Shown piece by piece: positions 48,527-57,674 of a DNA stretch of 64,000 nt. A program made the translations under genes and the position numbers. The stretch spans positions 124,001-188,000 of the forward strand of contig WJYB01000002.1 in the NCBI GenBank assembly GCA_009668015.1, read 5' to 3'. Origin of the DNA: Enterobacteriaceae bacterium RIT714. Its GTDB lineage: Bacteria; Pseudomonadota; Gammaproteobacteria; Enterobacterales; Enterobacteriaceae. Positions within the stretch are counted from its first letter, which is position 1. The number at the start of each line of letters is the position of its first letter. Below the pieces are notes generated by a model. The model did not search any database, had not been told where the DNA came from, and saw only the letters and a list, made by a program, of their open reading frames with translations.

Positions 48527-49393
48527 TTAGCGGGCGTCCTGAAGATATTGTCGCAGCCAGCTTCCGGCCACGCCTGGCGGGCTGCGTTTATTCCATAACA
48601 GATCAATAGCGATGGAGCGCGGCCAGCCGGGAACATTAAGCTGAACCAGCGCTTTGGCTGCGGCAAACTCGTCCACCAGCGCGCAGGGTAACGCGCACCA
48701 GCCAAAACCCTGTACCGCCATGCTGAGCAGTAAAAGGTAGTTCGGTGCCGACCACATCGGCCCGCGCGCCAGTGCCGTTTCTCGTTCCAGATAGGTACTC
48801 AGACGCAGCTCGCGCCAGCCGTGCAACTCATCCACTTCAACCCTTCCCTGCGCAGCCAGAGGATGGGTTGTGGCGACATAGATCGCCATCTGGGTTTGCA
48901 TGGCAAGTCTGATAACGCCGATCCCGGTGGGATAGACTTCGCGTGCTTCCGTCAGGCCAATCTGCGCGCGCTCTTTTTGCAGCAGGTCGATGACGTCCTC
49001 TTCCTCACCAATCAGGCATTCAAACTCGGTGTGCGGAAAGCGCTTATCGAACTGGATCATCATATCTTCCAGTACGTCCGGGTTGAGCGTGTCCGAAAGC
49101 ACAAACGTCAGCCGCGCTTCCGTCTGGGCAGTCAGGGAAACCGCCAGTTCATCGAGGCGCGCACTGGCGGCCAGAATGGACTGCACATAGCCCAGCACCT
49201 GCTCACCCTGCTCGGTCAGCACCGGCTGACGGGCGGAGCGATCAAAAAGTGCGAATCCTAAATCTGCCTCCAGATTTGCAATGGCAGTACTGACCGTTGA
49301 CTGGCTTTTACGCAGGCGTCGGGCCGCGGCGGAAAAGGAGCCGGTCGCAACCGTTTCAACGAATGCGGTCAGGGCTTCGGGAGAATAGCGCAT
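48527..49393 (-). CDS. LysR-family regulator divergent from a PACE efflux gene
   Basis: A 288-residue LysR-type regulator. The helix-turn-helix is GSFSAAARRLRKSQSTVSTA at about residues 18-37, with an effector domain behind it. It is transcribed away from the PACE transporter gene over a 107-base gap. PACE genes are often paired with such a regulator (AceR-AceI in Acinetobacter), so control of the neighbour is the natural inference. Confidence 0.85.
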   Translation of the reverse strand: MRYSPEALTAFVETVATGSFSAAARRLRKSQSTVSTAIANLEADLGFALFDRSARQPVLTEQGEQVLGYVQSILAASARLDELAVSLTAQTEARLTFVLSDTLNPDVLEDMMIQFDKRFPHTEFECLIGEEEDVIDLLQKERAQIGLTEAREVYPTGIGVIRLAMQTQMAIYVATTHPLAAQGRVEVDELHGWRELRLSTYLERETALARGPMWSAPNYLLLLSMAVQGFGWCALPCALVDEFAAAKALVQLNVPGWPRSIAIDLLWNKRSPPGVAGSWLRQYLQDAR

Positions 49394-49500
49394 GGTGAAG
49401 TATCTACTTTATCGATGGTAACTATCTTTTATATATCATCTTTAGCGATGAAAATAGTCCGCATCAACGCCCATTCCGGCGTATTACAGAGGTTCAGACT

Positions 49501-49959
49501 ATGCAACACGACATTCAACAACGAAAACTGCCGGAGCGTATTTTCCACGCGGTATGCTTCGAGGGAATTGCGACCGCCATTCTTGCTCCAACCGCCGCCT
49601 GGCTCATGCAGCGCTCGGTGATGGAAATGGGCGGATTGACCATCATCCTGGCCACGACGGCGATGGTCTGGAACATTATCTACAACTTTGGCTTTGATCG
49701 CTTCTGGCCAGTTCATCGCGTGACGCGTACCGCAAAGGTGCGGGCGTTACATGCGCTGGGCTTTGAGTGCGGCTTTATTGTGATCGGGGTTTCAATCGTT
49801 TCGGCGGTGCTTGGAGTGACGTTACTTCAGGCTTTTACCCTTGAGATTGGCTTCTTCTTATTCTTCCTGCCGTACACCATGTTCTATAACTGGGCTTACG
49901 ACACATTGCGCGAAAAAATCATCAAACGACGCCAGCAACGACGCGCCCTGGCCAACTAA
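49501..49959 (+). CDS. PACE family multidrug efflux protein (AceI-like)
   Basis: A 152-residue inner-membrane protein with four helices made of two tandem bacterial transmembrane pair domains. The first repeat has RIFHAVCFEGIATAI, with the glutamate equivalent to E15 of AceI; the second has RALHALGFECGF. The intracellular ends WNIIYNFGFDRFWP and FYNWAYDTLRE repeat the family signature. Related proteins export chlorhexidine, acriflavine or short diamines; the substrate here is unknown. Confidence 0.9.
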   Translation: MQHDIQQRKLPERIFHAVCFEGIATAILAPTAAWLMQRSVMEMGGLTIILATTAMVWNIIYNFGFDRFWPVHRVTRTAKVRALHALGFECGFIVIGVSIVSAVLGVTLLQAFTLEIGFFLFFLPYTMFYNWAYDTLREKIIKRRQQRRALAN

Positions 49960-49967
49960 TCCCGCCT

Positions 49968-49988
49968 GGCCGGAAGCGCTTTCCGGCC
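49968..49988 (+). terminator. Hairpin behind the PACE gene
   Basis: A perfect 8-bp stem GGCCGGAA / TTCCGGCC, 8 bases after the stop. A pyrimidine-rich but T-poor tail follows, so termination is only probable. Confidence 0.45.
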
Positions 49989-50077
49989 CCTTCCCGCAAC
50001 GTCCTCTGCGCCTTCAGCGCATAATTATGGTAAATTACGCTCCTTTTTGTTGGTTTTATAGTTGATACGTTGCTCTA

Positions 50078-51307
50078 ATGTCGAAAATTTGGTCAAAAGA
50101 AGAGACTCTGTGGAGTTTCGCCCTGTACGGCACCGCCGTGGGCGCAGGAACCCTGTTCTTGCCCATACAACTCGGCTCTGCGGGTGCTATTGTTCTGCTT
50201 ATTACTGCCCTTGTGGCTTATCCGTTAACCTACTGGCCGCACAAAGCGCTGGCCCAGTTTATCCTGTCGTCAAAGGCGAAAGGCAGCGAAGGGATCACCA
50301 GCGCAGTCACTCACTACTACGGCAAAAAGATCGGCAATCTGATCACCACGCTCTACTTCGTCGCCTTTTTCGTGGTGGTGCTGATTTATGCGGTAGCGAT
50401 CACTAACTCGATTACCGAGCAGCTCGCCAGGCATCTGAACGTCGATACCACCGTGCGCGTTCTGGTGAGTCTGGGAGTGGTGATGGTGCTGAACCTGATC
50501 TTCTTAACCGGCCGCCATATCACCATCAAGGTGATGGGTTTTCTGGTATTCCCGCTCATTGCTTATTTCCTGTTCGTCTCGCTGTATCTGACCGCAAGCT
50601 GGCAGCCGGCGTTACTCACCAGCCAGATGGCGTTTGATCAGCACACGCTGCACCAGGTATGGATTTCTATTCCGGTGATGGTTTTCGCTTTTAGCCATAC
50701 GCCTATCATCTCTACTTTTGCCGTCGACAGACGTGAAAAGTACGGTGATGCGGCCATGGGTAAATGCAAAAAAATCATGAAAGTCGCGTACCTGATTATT
50801 TGTCTGAGCGTTCTGTTCTTTGTGTTCAGCTGCCTGCTGTCGATTCCGCCGTCGTATATCGTGGCGGCAAAAGAAGAAGGGGTAACGATCCTCTCTGCGC
50901 TCTCCATGATGCCGTCTTCTCCGTCCTGGCTGGGCGTTTCGGGTATTATTGTGGCGATTATCGCCATGTCGAAATCGTTCCTTGGCACCTATTTTGGCGT
51001 AATTGAAGGGGCGACGGAGATCGTCAAATCGTCGCTGAATCAGGTGGGAATCAAGAAAAGTCGCGCCTTTAACCGCGCATTGTCGATTATGGCCGTGTCG
51101 TTGATCACCTTCGTGGTGTGCTGCATCAACCCAAATGCCATTTCGATGATTTACGCGATCAGCGGGCCGCTCATCGCGATGATTCTGTTTATTATGCCAA
51201 CGCTCTCAACGTATCTGATTCCGGCGCTGAAACCGTATCGCTCGGTCGGCAATCTGCTGACGCTGATTGTCGGCATAATGTGTGTATCGGTGATGTTTGT
51301 CGGCTAA
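50078..51307 (+). CDS. yqeG: Inner-membrane amino-acid transporter YqeG (serine/threonine STP family)
   Basis: A 409-residue transporter of the hydroxy/aromatic amino acid permease group, equal to E. coli YqeG in length. It has eleven membrane helices with the helix-1 motif GTAVGAGTLFLPI. Its substrate is not established. It marks the left border of the variable yqeG-glyU interval. Confidence 0.93.
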   Translation: MSKIWSKEETLWSFALYGTAVGAGTLFLPIQLGSAGAIVLLITALVAYPLTYWPHKALAQFILSSKAKGSEGITSAVTHYYGKKIGNLITTLYFVAFFVVVLIYAVAITNSITEQLARHLNVDTTVRVLVSLGVVMVLNLIFLTGRHITIKVMGFLVFPLIAYFLFVSLYLTASWQPALLTSQMAFDQHTLHQVWISIPVMVFAFSHTPIISTFAVDRREKYGDAAMGKCKKIMKVAYLIICLSVLFFVFSCLLSIPPSYIVAAKEEGVTILSALSMMPSSPSWLGVSGIIVAIIAMSKSFLGTYFGVIEGATEIVKSSLNQVGIKKSRAFNRALSIMAVSLITFVVCCINPNAISMIYAISGPLIAMILFIMPTLSTYLIPALKPYRSVGNLLTLIVGIMCVSVMFVG

Positions 51308-51317
51308 TGACGCACTT

Positions 51318-51339
51318 CGCACCGGGCTCTCCCGGTGCG
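51318..51339 (+). terminator. Hairpin behind yqeG
   Basis: A perfect 9-bp stem CGCACCGGG / CCCGGTGCG with the loop CTCT. The following bases are pyrimidine-rich without a T run. Confidence 0.5.
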
Positions 51340-51580
51340 CTTACATCCTCTTCCCGCATCGTTTAAAGCCCGTCACTTTCAGTATTATTCAGGAACGCGG
51401 CTCTCCTCGAGAATAAAGAATAAATATTCTGTGAACAACTATCATACCTTGTAGTTTTTTATGGAAACCGAAAATTACATCCACTTGAAATCATTAAATA
51501 AAATTAATCTAAAAAAAGAATCACATCATTAAAGAAAAGCTTATATTTGCCGTTTATTTAAAGGCAATTCTCGTATTTAT

Positions 51581-51599
51581 ACTGACAAAATTTGTCAGT
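51581..51599. promoter_or_regulatory. Perfect palindrome before leoBC, possible operator
   Basis: ACTGACAAA and TTTGTCAGT form a 9-bp inverted repeat with a one-base centre. It starts inside a -10-like TATACT (51578-51583) and lies 73 bases before the leoBC start. The surrounding 51340-51671 is strikingly AT-rich and holds no gene that I can see. Confidence 0.4.
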
Positions 51600-51671
51600 C
51601 CCGTTTTTCACAATACGGCACACACATCGTTGAGGCATCTGGTCCGCGGATGTCATTTCAAGGGAAGTAAT

Positions 51672-53873
51672 ATGTCAGTTGAAGCTGTGACTCCTGGCGG
51701 GGTCTACCAAAAAATATCACTGGAAGTTGATCGCATTCTGCAAAATCTTACCCAGACCACAACCGATCCTTCCCTGCAGCAAGCCAATGAAAATGCACGC
51801 CAGCAGCTCGACGCCTTTCGTCAAAAATTGAACGAGAATATCGAAAGTCTGCAAAAAAATGCCGAGTGGAATACGTTTACGATTGCGTTCTATGGCGAAA
51901 CGAACGCAGGAAAATCAACGATTATCGAAACCCTGCGTATTTTGTTGAATGAACAGAGCAAGCGCTCGCGCCAGCAGGCATTCAAAGAATTTCAGCAACA
52001 GCATCAGCTCACTGAAAGTGACATCGAAACGTTGCAGCACGCTCTCAGTGAAAACGAAAAACGCGCCCACGAGCTGGCTCAGGCGATTGAGGCAATCAAC
52101 CTGGAGTATGTCGAGCGCGAGAATGCTTTTCAGAGCCAGATTGACGCCCTTAGCGCGCTCATTGCCGCGCAACGTCAACAGTTTTCACTGTGGCGTAAAT
52201 TCATTCATCTGTGGGTGAAAACCGCCGAACAAAAAGAGAAAGAGAGCCAGCAGATACTGAAGCAGGCGCTGGAACACGAAAAATCAGCAGCACTGAAATC
52301 GCTTCAGACGCAAAAGGCAGAGTGCGATTCCCACGCCGCTTCGCTCCGCCAGTTACAGACCGTGCAAAAGAGCAAACTGGAAGAGCTGTCACTGCTGGCG
52401 GATGGTGAAATTATCGGTACCGGTGTCTCTGACTTCACAATGGACACCACGCTTTATCCCTTCGAGGCTGACGCCCAACGCTTTGCCTTGCTGGACGTGC
52501 CGGGAATCGAAGGAAAAGAGAGTAAAGTCCTGACGCAAATACAGCATGCCGTCGAGAAGGCTCACGCCGTTTTCTATGTCACCAGTAAGCCAACGGCTCC
52601 GCAAAAAGGGGATGATAAAACGCCTGGTACGCTGGAGAAAATCAAAGCCCATTTGAATGCGCAGACCGAAGTCTGGACGCTATTTAATAAACGTATTACC
52701 AACCCGCTGCAGTTAAACCGCCCGGCTTTAATCAGCGATGACGAACAACTCAGCCTCGACGATCTGAATAAAAAAATGAGCGAGCAGCTGGGGGATAATT
52801 ATCGCGATACCTGGTCAGTCAGCGCGATGCCAGCGTTTTTAAGCGTGGCTGAACATCTGGTTCCCGGTTCAGAAAATGCCAAAAAACGCGGCAAGTTATT
52901 AGAAAAGTTAGATCCTGAAGAGATTCTGGAAAAAACAGGTCTGAAAGGATTCTTATCCCTGTTGACCAAACAGCTGGTAGCTGACAGCAAAGCCAAGATC
53001 ACCCGCTCAAACTTTAATAAAGCCCGTACCACCGTCGATGATGTGACTTCCGAGCTGACCTGTCTGCAAAAAGAGAGCTACGGCAAACTGGCAAAACAAC
53101 TGCATCACGACACGATCAACGCTCATCAGCTGCTGGATATTGCGCTGGCATCTTTAAAGACCCGCCTGATTAATCAGGGTGAGGACGCCGTTGATGCCTT
53201 CCGCAGCCGTGCCAGAAAACAGATCTATCGCGAAATTGAAGACGATATCAGCAACGATCGCTTTAAGGATGAGCTGGAGAGCACGATCAAACAGCAACAC
53301 GCAGAGCTGGAAAAAAACCTCCCTGATATTTTCAAAAATGAACTCGATAAGTTCAAAGATGAAATCGAAGATATCGTGCAGCGTTTCCAGAAATATGCTC
53401 AGGAAATTCTGGCAACTTACTCGAAGTTGCAGAAAAATAAATTCGATAATCAGTTCGAACTGAAAATTGATATTGATAATGGCCTGAAAGTCACCAGCTT
53501 ACTGGCGACCCTCGCTGGCGGCGCCTTACTGTTCTGGAACCCAGCCGGATGGCTGATTCTGGCTCCGGCATTAGCTGGCATGGTTTTCGCGGTCTACAAA
53601 GCCGTGCGCAGCTTCTTCAGTTCTTCTTATAAAATCTCGCAGCAGAAACAGTCTGCCGATGACAACCTCAACAAGATTGCCAGAAATATGAAATCAGCAA
53701 TCGAAGAGGGCATCGACAAGGTGTTCCCTGAGCTGGAACAAAAAGTCGTACAGCTGAAAGCGATGCTGGAAGAACCGACCCGCCAGGCCTCTCAGATCAA
53801 TAAGATCCTGATTAACGCTACAAAAAATTTACGCCATCTTTCACTCAGCCTTGAGGCTTCAGGAGATAAATAA
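51672..53873 (+). CDS. Dynamin-like GTPase, LeoBC type
   Basis: A 733-residue dynamin-like protein. The ATG at 51672 has a strong AAGGGAAGTAAT site; the frame is open 14 codons further. The GTPase domain has the P-loop GETNAGKST (75-83), G3 DVPG (275-278) and a shortened G4 FNKR (338-341). A coiled-coil rich insertion (about 95-240) splits P-loop and G3. Long helical stalk segments follow, then two hydrophobic helices (606-650) that form a membrane paddle. It overlaps leoA (TAATG). It resembles the fused LeoB/LeoC partner of LeoA from enterotoxigenic E. coli. Likely a membrane-remodelling GTPase. Confidence 0.82.
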   Translation: MSVEAVTPGGVYQKISLEVDRILQNLTQTTTDPSLQQANENARQQLDAFRQKLNENIESLQKNAEWNTFTIAFYGETNAGKSTIIETLRILLNEQSKRSRQQAFKEFQQQHQLTESDIETLQHALSENEKRAHELAQAIEAINLEYVERENAFQSQIDALSALIAAQRQQFSLWRKFIHLWVKTAEQKEKESQQILKQALEHEKSAALKSLQTQKAECDSHAASLRQLQTVQKSKLEELSLLADGEIIGTGVSDFTMDTTLYPFEADAQRFALLDVPGIEGKESKVLTQIQHAVEKAHAVFYVTSKPTAPQKGDDKTPGTLEKIKAHLNAQTEVWTLFNKRITNPLQLNRPALISDDEQLSLDDLNKKMSEQLGDNYRDTWSVSAMPAFLSVAEHLVPGSENAKKRGKLLEKLDPEEILEKTGLKGFLSLLTKQLVADSKAKITRSNFNKARTTVDDVTSELTCLQKESYGKLAKQLHHDTINAHQLLDIALASLKTRLINQGEDAVDAFRSRARKQIYREIEDDISNDRFKDELESTIKQQHAELEKNLPDIFKNELDKFKDEIEDIVQRFQKYAQEILATYSKLQKNKFDNQFELKIDIDNGLKVTSLLATLAGGALLFWNPAGWLILAPALAGMVFAVYKAVRSFFSSSYKISQQKQSADDNLNKIARNMKSAIEEGIDKVFPELEQKVVQLKAMLEEPTRQASQINKILINATKNLRHLSLSLEASGDK

Positions 53874-55579
53874 TGGAAAAGACTCTGGATATTTTTAAAT
53901 CGCAACAAGCGAAAAATCTCGAAATCCTGAACAACCTGAACGCGTTTTTACAGCAGGGTGAAGCATTTGGCATTCAGATGGACCCGCATTTGCTGCACAA
54001 ATTGCAGATGGCAAAAGAGAATGCATCCAATGGGAAACTGCATATCGCCCTGATTGGTGGTTTCTCGGAAGGTAAAACCTCCATTGCCGCGGCCTGGATG
54101 GAGAAACTGGATAAGGCGAGCATGAATATCAGCCACCAGGAATCGTCTAACGAGGTCAAAGTGTATGATGTGGGGTCTGATTTTGTCCTGATTGACACCC
54201 CAGGGCTGTTCGGTTTTAAAGAGCAGTTCGACGAAGGGACGCAGTCGATGGAAAAATACAAAGACATGACGAAGAAATACGTCAGCGAAGCGCATCTTGT
54301 CTTGTATGTCATGAACTCCACCAATCCGATTAAAGAGAGCCATAAACAGGATCTGGAATGGCTATTCCGCACCCTCAATTTGCTGGATCGCACGGTGTTC
54401 GTCCTTAGCCGCTTTGATGAAGTAGCCGACGTCGAAGACGAAGACGATTACCAGTCCAATGCCCGCGTGAAGTGCCAGAATGTCGCGTCACGCCTGCAGG
54501 ATCTGATCGCCCTCACCCCGCAAGAGCGCGATGAGTTAAGCATTGTTGCGGTCGCCGCTAACCCATTTGATATGGGGACCGACTACTGGCTCGAAAACCC
54601 CGACAAGTTCCGTGCGCTGTCGCACATCGGCACTCTGCAAAACGCGACCAGTGAAAAAATTGCGCTGAGTGGTGGTATTCAGGCCCTGAGCGAAGAGACG
54701 AAAAAAAGCGTTATCCGTGACATTCTTACGCGCAAACTTCCGGTGGCCGTTGAGAAGGACGAGCGCATCAAAGAAGAGGTGGCGGAACTGGCTGTCATCC
54801 ACCAGCGTATGCGCAAAGAAATGACCGCGATGCAGGCCAACATGAGCGACACCCGCACAGCGTTGCGCTCCTTTGTCACCGAATACTTCTCCGAACTGAT
54901 CCTTCAGGCTGAAGGACTGAGCATGGAAACTTACCTGCCGTTTTTCGAACGCGAGGTGGGCGACAATGGCATCATCATATCGACTCGTCTGCAAAATGAG
55001 TTCGATCGCCGGTTACAGTCCGTGTCTCAGGCTCTGGAGAAGATGCAGATTGGCTACAATGCAGAAATTAGCCATTACAATGGCACCCTGACCGCGATGG
55101 GCAAACAGGGCCTGGACTATGTGGTGAAAAGCAAAGTGATCAACAATACTACCGTCATCGCCGCTCGCGATGGCGTGGTGTCATTGGCGAAAATGGTCGG
55201 ACTGGATCTGGGTAAGTTGCTGAAATTCAAACCCTGGGGTGCGGTTAATTTAGCTAAAGGGCTGAACGGCGCGCTCTCCGTTGTCGGGCTGGCACTGGAA
55301 GCCTGGGATTCGCTGGAGCAGGCGAAACGTGAGAAACAATTTGCTGAAAATATTCAGAAAATGGTGGCTAACTTCCGCACCCAGCGTGAAGAGTTGCTTG
55401 GAGTACTGAACGCGCCCGACTACGTCGAGCGATTCTTCTCAGGATACGTCTTAATGAACGACGAGCTTGAAGGGCTGGAGCAGACGCTGCGCCACAGCAA
55501 GGAGCGCCAGATGCAGTTTGCGAAATGGCGTGAACAGGCAGAAGCAATTGATGCCGAATTCACGCGCGTGAACGCCTGA
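53873..55579 (+). CDS. leoA: Dynamin-like GTPase LeoA
   Basis: A 568-residue dynamin-like GTPase close in length to ETEC LeoA (571), which has been tied to labile-toxin output and vesicle release. The P-loop is GGFSEGKTS (62-70), G3 is DTPG (108-111), and G4 is the unusual SRFDEV (179-184) instead of N/TKXD. The C-terminal half is helical, with a moderately hydrophobic tip around NLAKGLNGALSVVGLALEAW. An AGGAGATAAATA site inside the leoBC end drives translation. The two proteins probably work as a pair. Confidence 0.85.
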   Translation: MEKTLDIFKSQQAKNLEILNNLNAFLQQGEAFGIQMDPHLLHKLQMAKENASNGKLHIALIGGFSEGKTSIAAAWMEKLDKASMNISHQESSNEVKVYDVGSDFVLIDTPGLFGFKEQFDEGTQSMEKYKDMTKKYVSEAHLVLYVMNSTNPIKESHKQDLEWLFRTLNLLDRTVFVLSRFDEVADVEDEDDYQSNARVKCQNVASRLQDLIALTPQERDELSIVAVAANPFDMGTDYWLENPDKFRALSHIGTLQNATSEKIALSGGIQALSEETKKSVIRDILTRKLPVAVEKDERIKEEVAELAVIHQRMRKEMTAMQANMSDTRTALRSFVTEYFSELILQAEGLSMETYLPFFEREVGDNGIIISTRLQNEFDRRLQSVSQALEKMQIGYNAEISHYNGTLTAMGKQGLDYVVKSKVINNTTVIAARDGVVSLAKMVGLDLGKLLKFKPWGAVNLAKGLNGALSVVGLALEAWDSLEQAKREKQFAENIQKMVANFRTQREELLGVLNAPDYVERFFSGYVLMNDELEGLEQTLRHSKERQMQFAKWREQAEAIDAEFTRVNA

Positions 55580-55594
55580 TAACTGACAAGCCTG

Positions 55595-56161
55595 CTACTG
55601 CGCGCTTCCGGGCGCAGTAGCCAGCTTTGTGACATAGTGCGCCACCGACAGCCGATAAAGCACATGCCCGGCCAGCCGATGGTCAGGCGGCAGAGCGGGA
55701 TGCATAAACGTCGTGTCCTTGGTCATCCCCAGCCGCTTCATCAGGTTTTCAGAAGGCGTATTCAGTACCGACGTAAATGATACAACCTCCTCCAGGGCCA
55801 GCTCTTCAAATGCATAGCGCAGCGCGGCCTCAGCCGCTTCCTTCGCCATGCCCTGCTGCCAGAATTTTTTTGCCAGACGCCAGCCAATTTCGGTGCACGG
55901 CGAGAAATCAAATCTGTCCGGCTGCGGATGCAAACCCACGCTGCCGACAAACTCACCGCTCTTTTTCGATTCTACGGCCCAAAAGCCCCAGCCACGTTCG
56001 GCAATCCCCTCGCTAAAGCGAGTGGCAAGATTGTCGCTCTCATCCCGAGTGAGGAGGGCCGGAAAATAGCGCATCACCTCCCCGTCGCCATTCAAAGCCG
56101 CAAAAGGTGCAAAATCCTCTGGCTTCCACTGCCGAAGGATAAGTCGGCAGGTTTCAATCAT
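55595..56161 (-). CDS. GNAT acetyltransferase, RimJ/RimL type
   Basis: A 188-residue acetyltransferase of the RimJ/RimL/YjcK group, starting METCRL-like (MIETCRLILRQWKPEDF). The acetyl-CoA region is KKFWQQGMAKEAAEAALRYA (about 98-117), followed by SFTSVLNTPSENLMKRLGM. Its ATG overlaps the stop of the upstream Lrp-type gene (ATGA). A 10-bp stem (GCTACTGCGC / GCGCAGTAGC, 55594-55621) covers its 3' end and may terminate leoA. Its substrate is unknown. Confidence 0.85.
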   Translation of the reverse strand: MIETCRLILRQWKPEDFAPFAALNGDGEVMRYFPALLTRDESDNLATRFSEGIAERGWGFWAVESKKSGEFVGSVGLHPQPDRFDFSPCTEIGWRLAKKFWQQGMAKEAAEAALRYAFEELALEEVVSFTSVLNTPSENLMKRLGMTKDTTFMHPALPPDHRLAGHVLYRLSVAHYVTKLATAPGSAQ

Positions 56162-56637
56162 AGCGTTTGCCCCTGCTTTTGACTCTCAAGTGGGAATGGT
56201 CTGTCCTGCACCACGGTTTTCATCACCAACGTTGAACGCAGGTGTTGCACACCCGGCATCGCAGATAGCTTCTCATCATACAGTTTCTGAAAAGCTGAAA
56301 GGTCGCGGGTGACCACATGCATCAGATAATCAGGATCGCCAAACAGACGCTGCGCCAGGACAATTTGCGGAATCTCCTCGACGGCTATTTCAAAAGCACT
56401 CACGGCCTTTTTGTCGCCCTCCTTGAGAGTGGCAAAGACAATCGCCACAAAATTAAATCCCATTTTCGCGGGGTCGAGACTGGCGCGGTATCCGGTTATT
56501 GCTCCACTCTGTTCCAGCGCGCGCACCCGCCGATGGCAGGGAGACAGGCTCAAATTAACGCGCTCCGCCAGTTCAGTCAGCGACAGGCGTCCATCCAACT
56601 GCAACTCAGCAAGTATTTTTCGATCTATGCTATCCAT
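56158..56637 (-). CDS. Lrp/AsnC-family regulator
   Basis: A 159-residue regulator with the N-terminal helix-turn-helix (DRKILAELQLDGRLSLTELA, then NLSLSPCHRRVRALE) and a C-terminal RAM effector domain. It is divergent from the LysE-type exporter over 115 bases, a usual arrangement in which the regulator senses the amino acid and activates its export. It is coupled to the downstream GNAT gene. Confidence 0.88.
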   Translation of the reverse strand: MDSIDRKILAELQLDGRLSLTELAERVNLSLSPCHRRVRALEQSGAITGYRASLDPAKMGFNFVAIVFATLKEGDKKAVSAFEIAVEEIPQIVLAQRLFGDPDYLMHVVTRDLSAFQKLYDEKLSAMPGVQHLRSTLVMKTVVQDRPFPLESQKQGQTL

Positions 56638-56752
56638 CTGGAAGATTCTCCCCGTTAAGACCTCTTTTCAGCATAACATTGAAAGCCCATTTCGCTTCGA
56701 CATCGGTATTCTTTCTCTCTCTGAAGTTGGACCATCGAAGGATTATCAGAAA

Positions 56753-57364
56753 ATGGAAATGAGCTTTGTCGTGGGATTCTGGGTAGTCTCTTTCCTGCTT
56801 ATTATGACGCCCGGTGCCGACTGGGCTTACGCCATCAGCGCCGGGATCAACGGTCGTCGCGTACTCCCGGCGGTGCTGGGGCTGATGTCGGGACATTTAC
56901 TGGCAACGGTAATTGTGGTCGCCGGAGTCGGGGTGCTGATCGCCGGACACCCGCTGGCGCTGTCGCTACTGACAATGCTGGGAGCTGTTTACCTGCTGTG
57001 GTTGGGGATCGCTATTTTACGCCATCCCGCAACGGTGAATGCCGCGCAGCAGCAGGCGGGAGGCTGGAATCAGTGGGCGTTAAAGGGGTTGTGCATCAGT
57101 GGTCTAAACCCAAAAGTGTTTCTTCTCTTTCTGGCACTGTTGCCGCAATTTACCGATCCCAGAGGAAACTGGTCGGTGACCGTGCAGATGTCGGCCCTTG
57201 CACTGCTGCACTTAATCACCTGTACGGCGATCTATCTGCTGATCGGCTACGGTTCGAGAGCGTTATTAGCCACGCGCCCCCAGGCTGCGCGGTGGGTCAG
57301 TATGAGCTCCGGAGCCATCATGGTTCTGATATCCGGCATCCTGATTTATGGGCAACTACGATAA
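56753..57364 (+). CDS. LysE/RhtB-family amino-acid exporter
   Basis: A 203-residue inner-membrane exporter from the ATG at 56753, behind AAGGATTATCAG; a longer frame enters the Lrp gene on the other strand. It has about six helices, the N-terminal signature IMTPGADWAYAISAGINGRR and the conserved SGLNPKVFLLFLALLPQF. Exporters of this family remove amino acids or homoserine lactones; the substrate is unknown. Confidence 0.88.
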   Translation: MEMSFVVGFWVVSFLLIMTPGADWAYAISAGINGRRVLPAVLGLMSGHLLATVIVVAGVGVLIAGHPLALSLLTMLGAVYLLWLGIAILRHPATVNAAQQQAGGWNQWALKGLCISGLNPKVFLLFLALLPQFTDPRGNWSVTVQMSALALLHLITCTAIYLLIGYGSRALLATRPQAARWVSMSSGAIMVLISGILIYGQLR

Positions 57365-57454
57365 TGGTTTAGTTATATCCGCGCGTTTACTCGCTATTGT
57401 CGATTAAGTACACTTGCGGAGAAATTAACCAGATAATTGATAAGGAAATCACGA

Positions 57455-57670
57455 GTGAAAAAACGGCTTACCTTCCTAATTTGGACAGGGATCATAGTCT
57501 CAGCATTCTTCGCTATAACGTCAGTAATCTCTAACGTGATCCTGATGTTCAGCGCGTTCCCCGAATCTATTGGGGATAAATACGCTTACATGTTCATTTT
57601 AGGGCGCTGGACGTTCACTATCGTCATGGGGTTGATTTTCTGGCTACTGTATCGGAAAACAAAAAAATGA
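57455..57670 (+). CDS. Small membrane protein of unknown function
   Basis: A GTG start behind AAGGAAATCACGA gives 71 residues (an in-frame TTG six codons upstream is less likely). Two hydrophobic helices, FLIWTGIIVSAFFAITSVIS and FILGRWTFTIVMGLIFWLLY, are separated by a short loop; the tail is basic (RKTKK). I do not recognise the family. It faces the two genes that follow on the opposite strand. Confidence 0.6.
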   Translation: MKKRLTFLIWTGIIVSAFFAITSVISNVILMFSAFPESIGDKYAYMFILGRWTFTIVMGLIFWLLYRKTKK

Positions 57671-57674
57671 GCGC

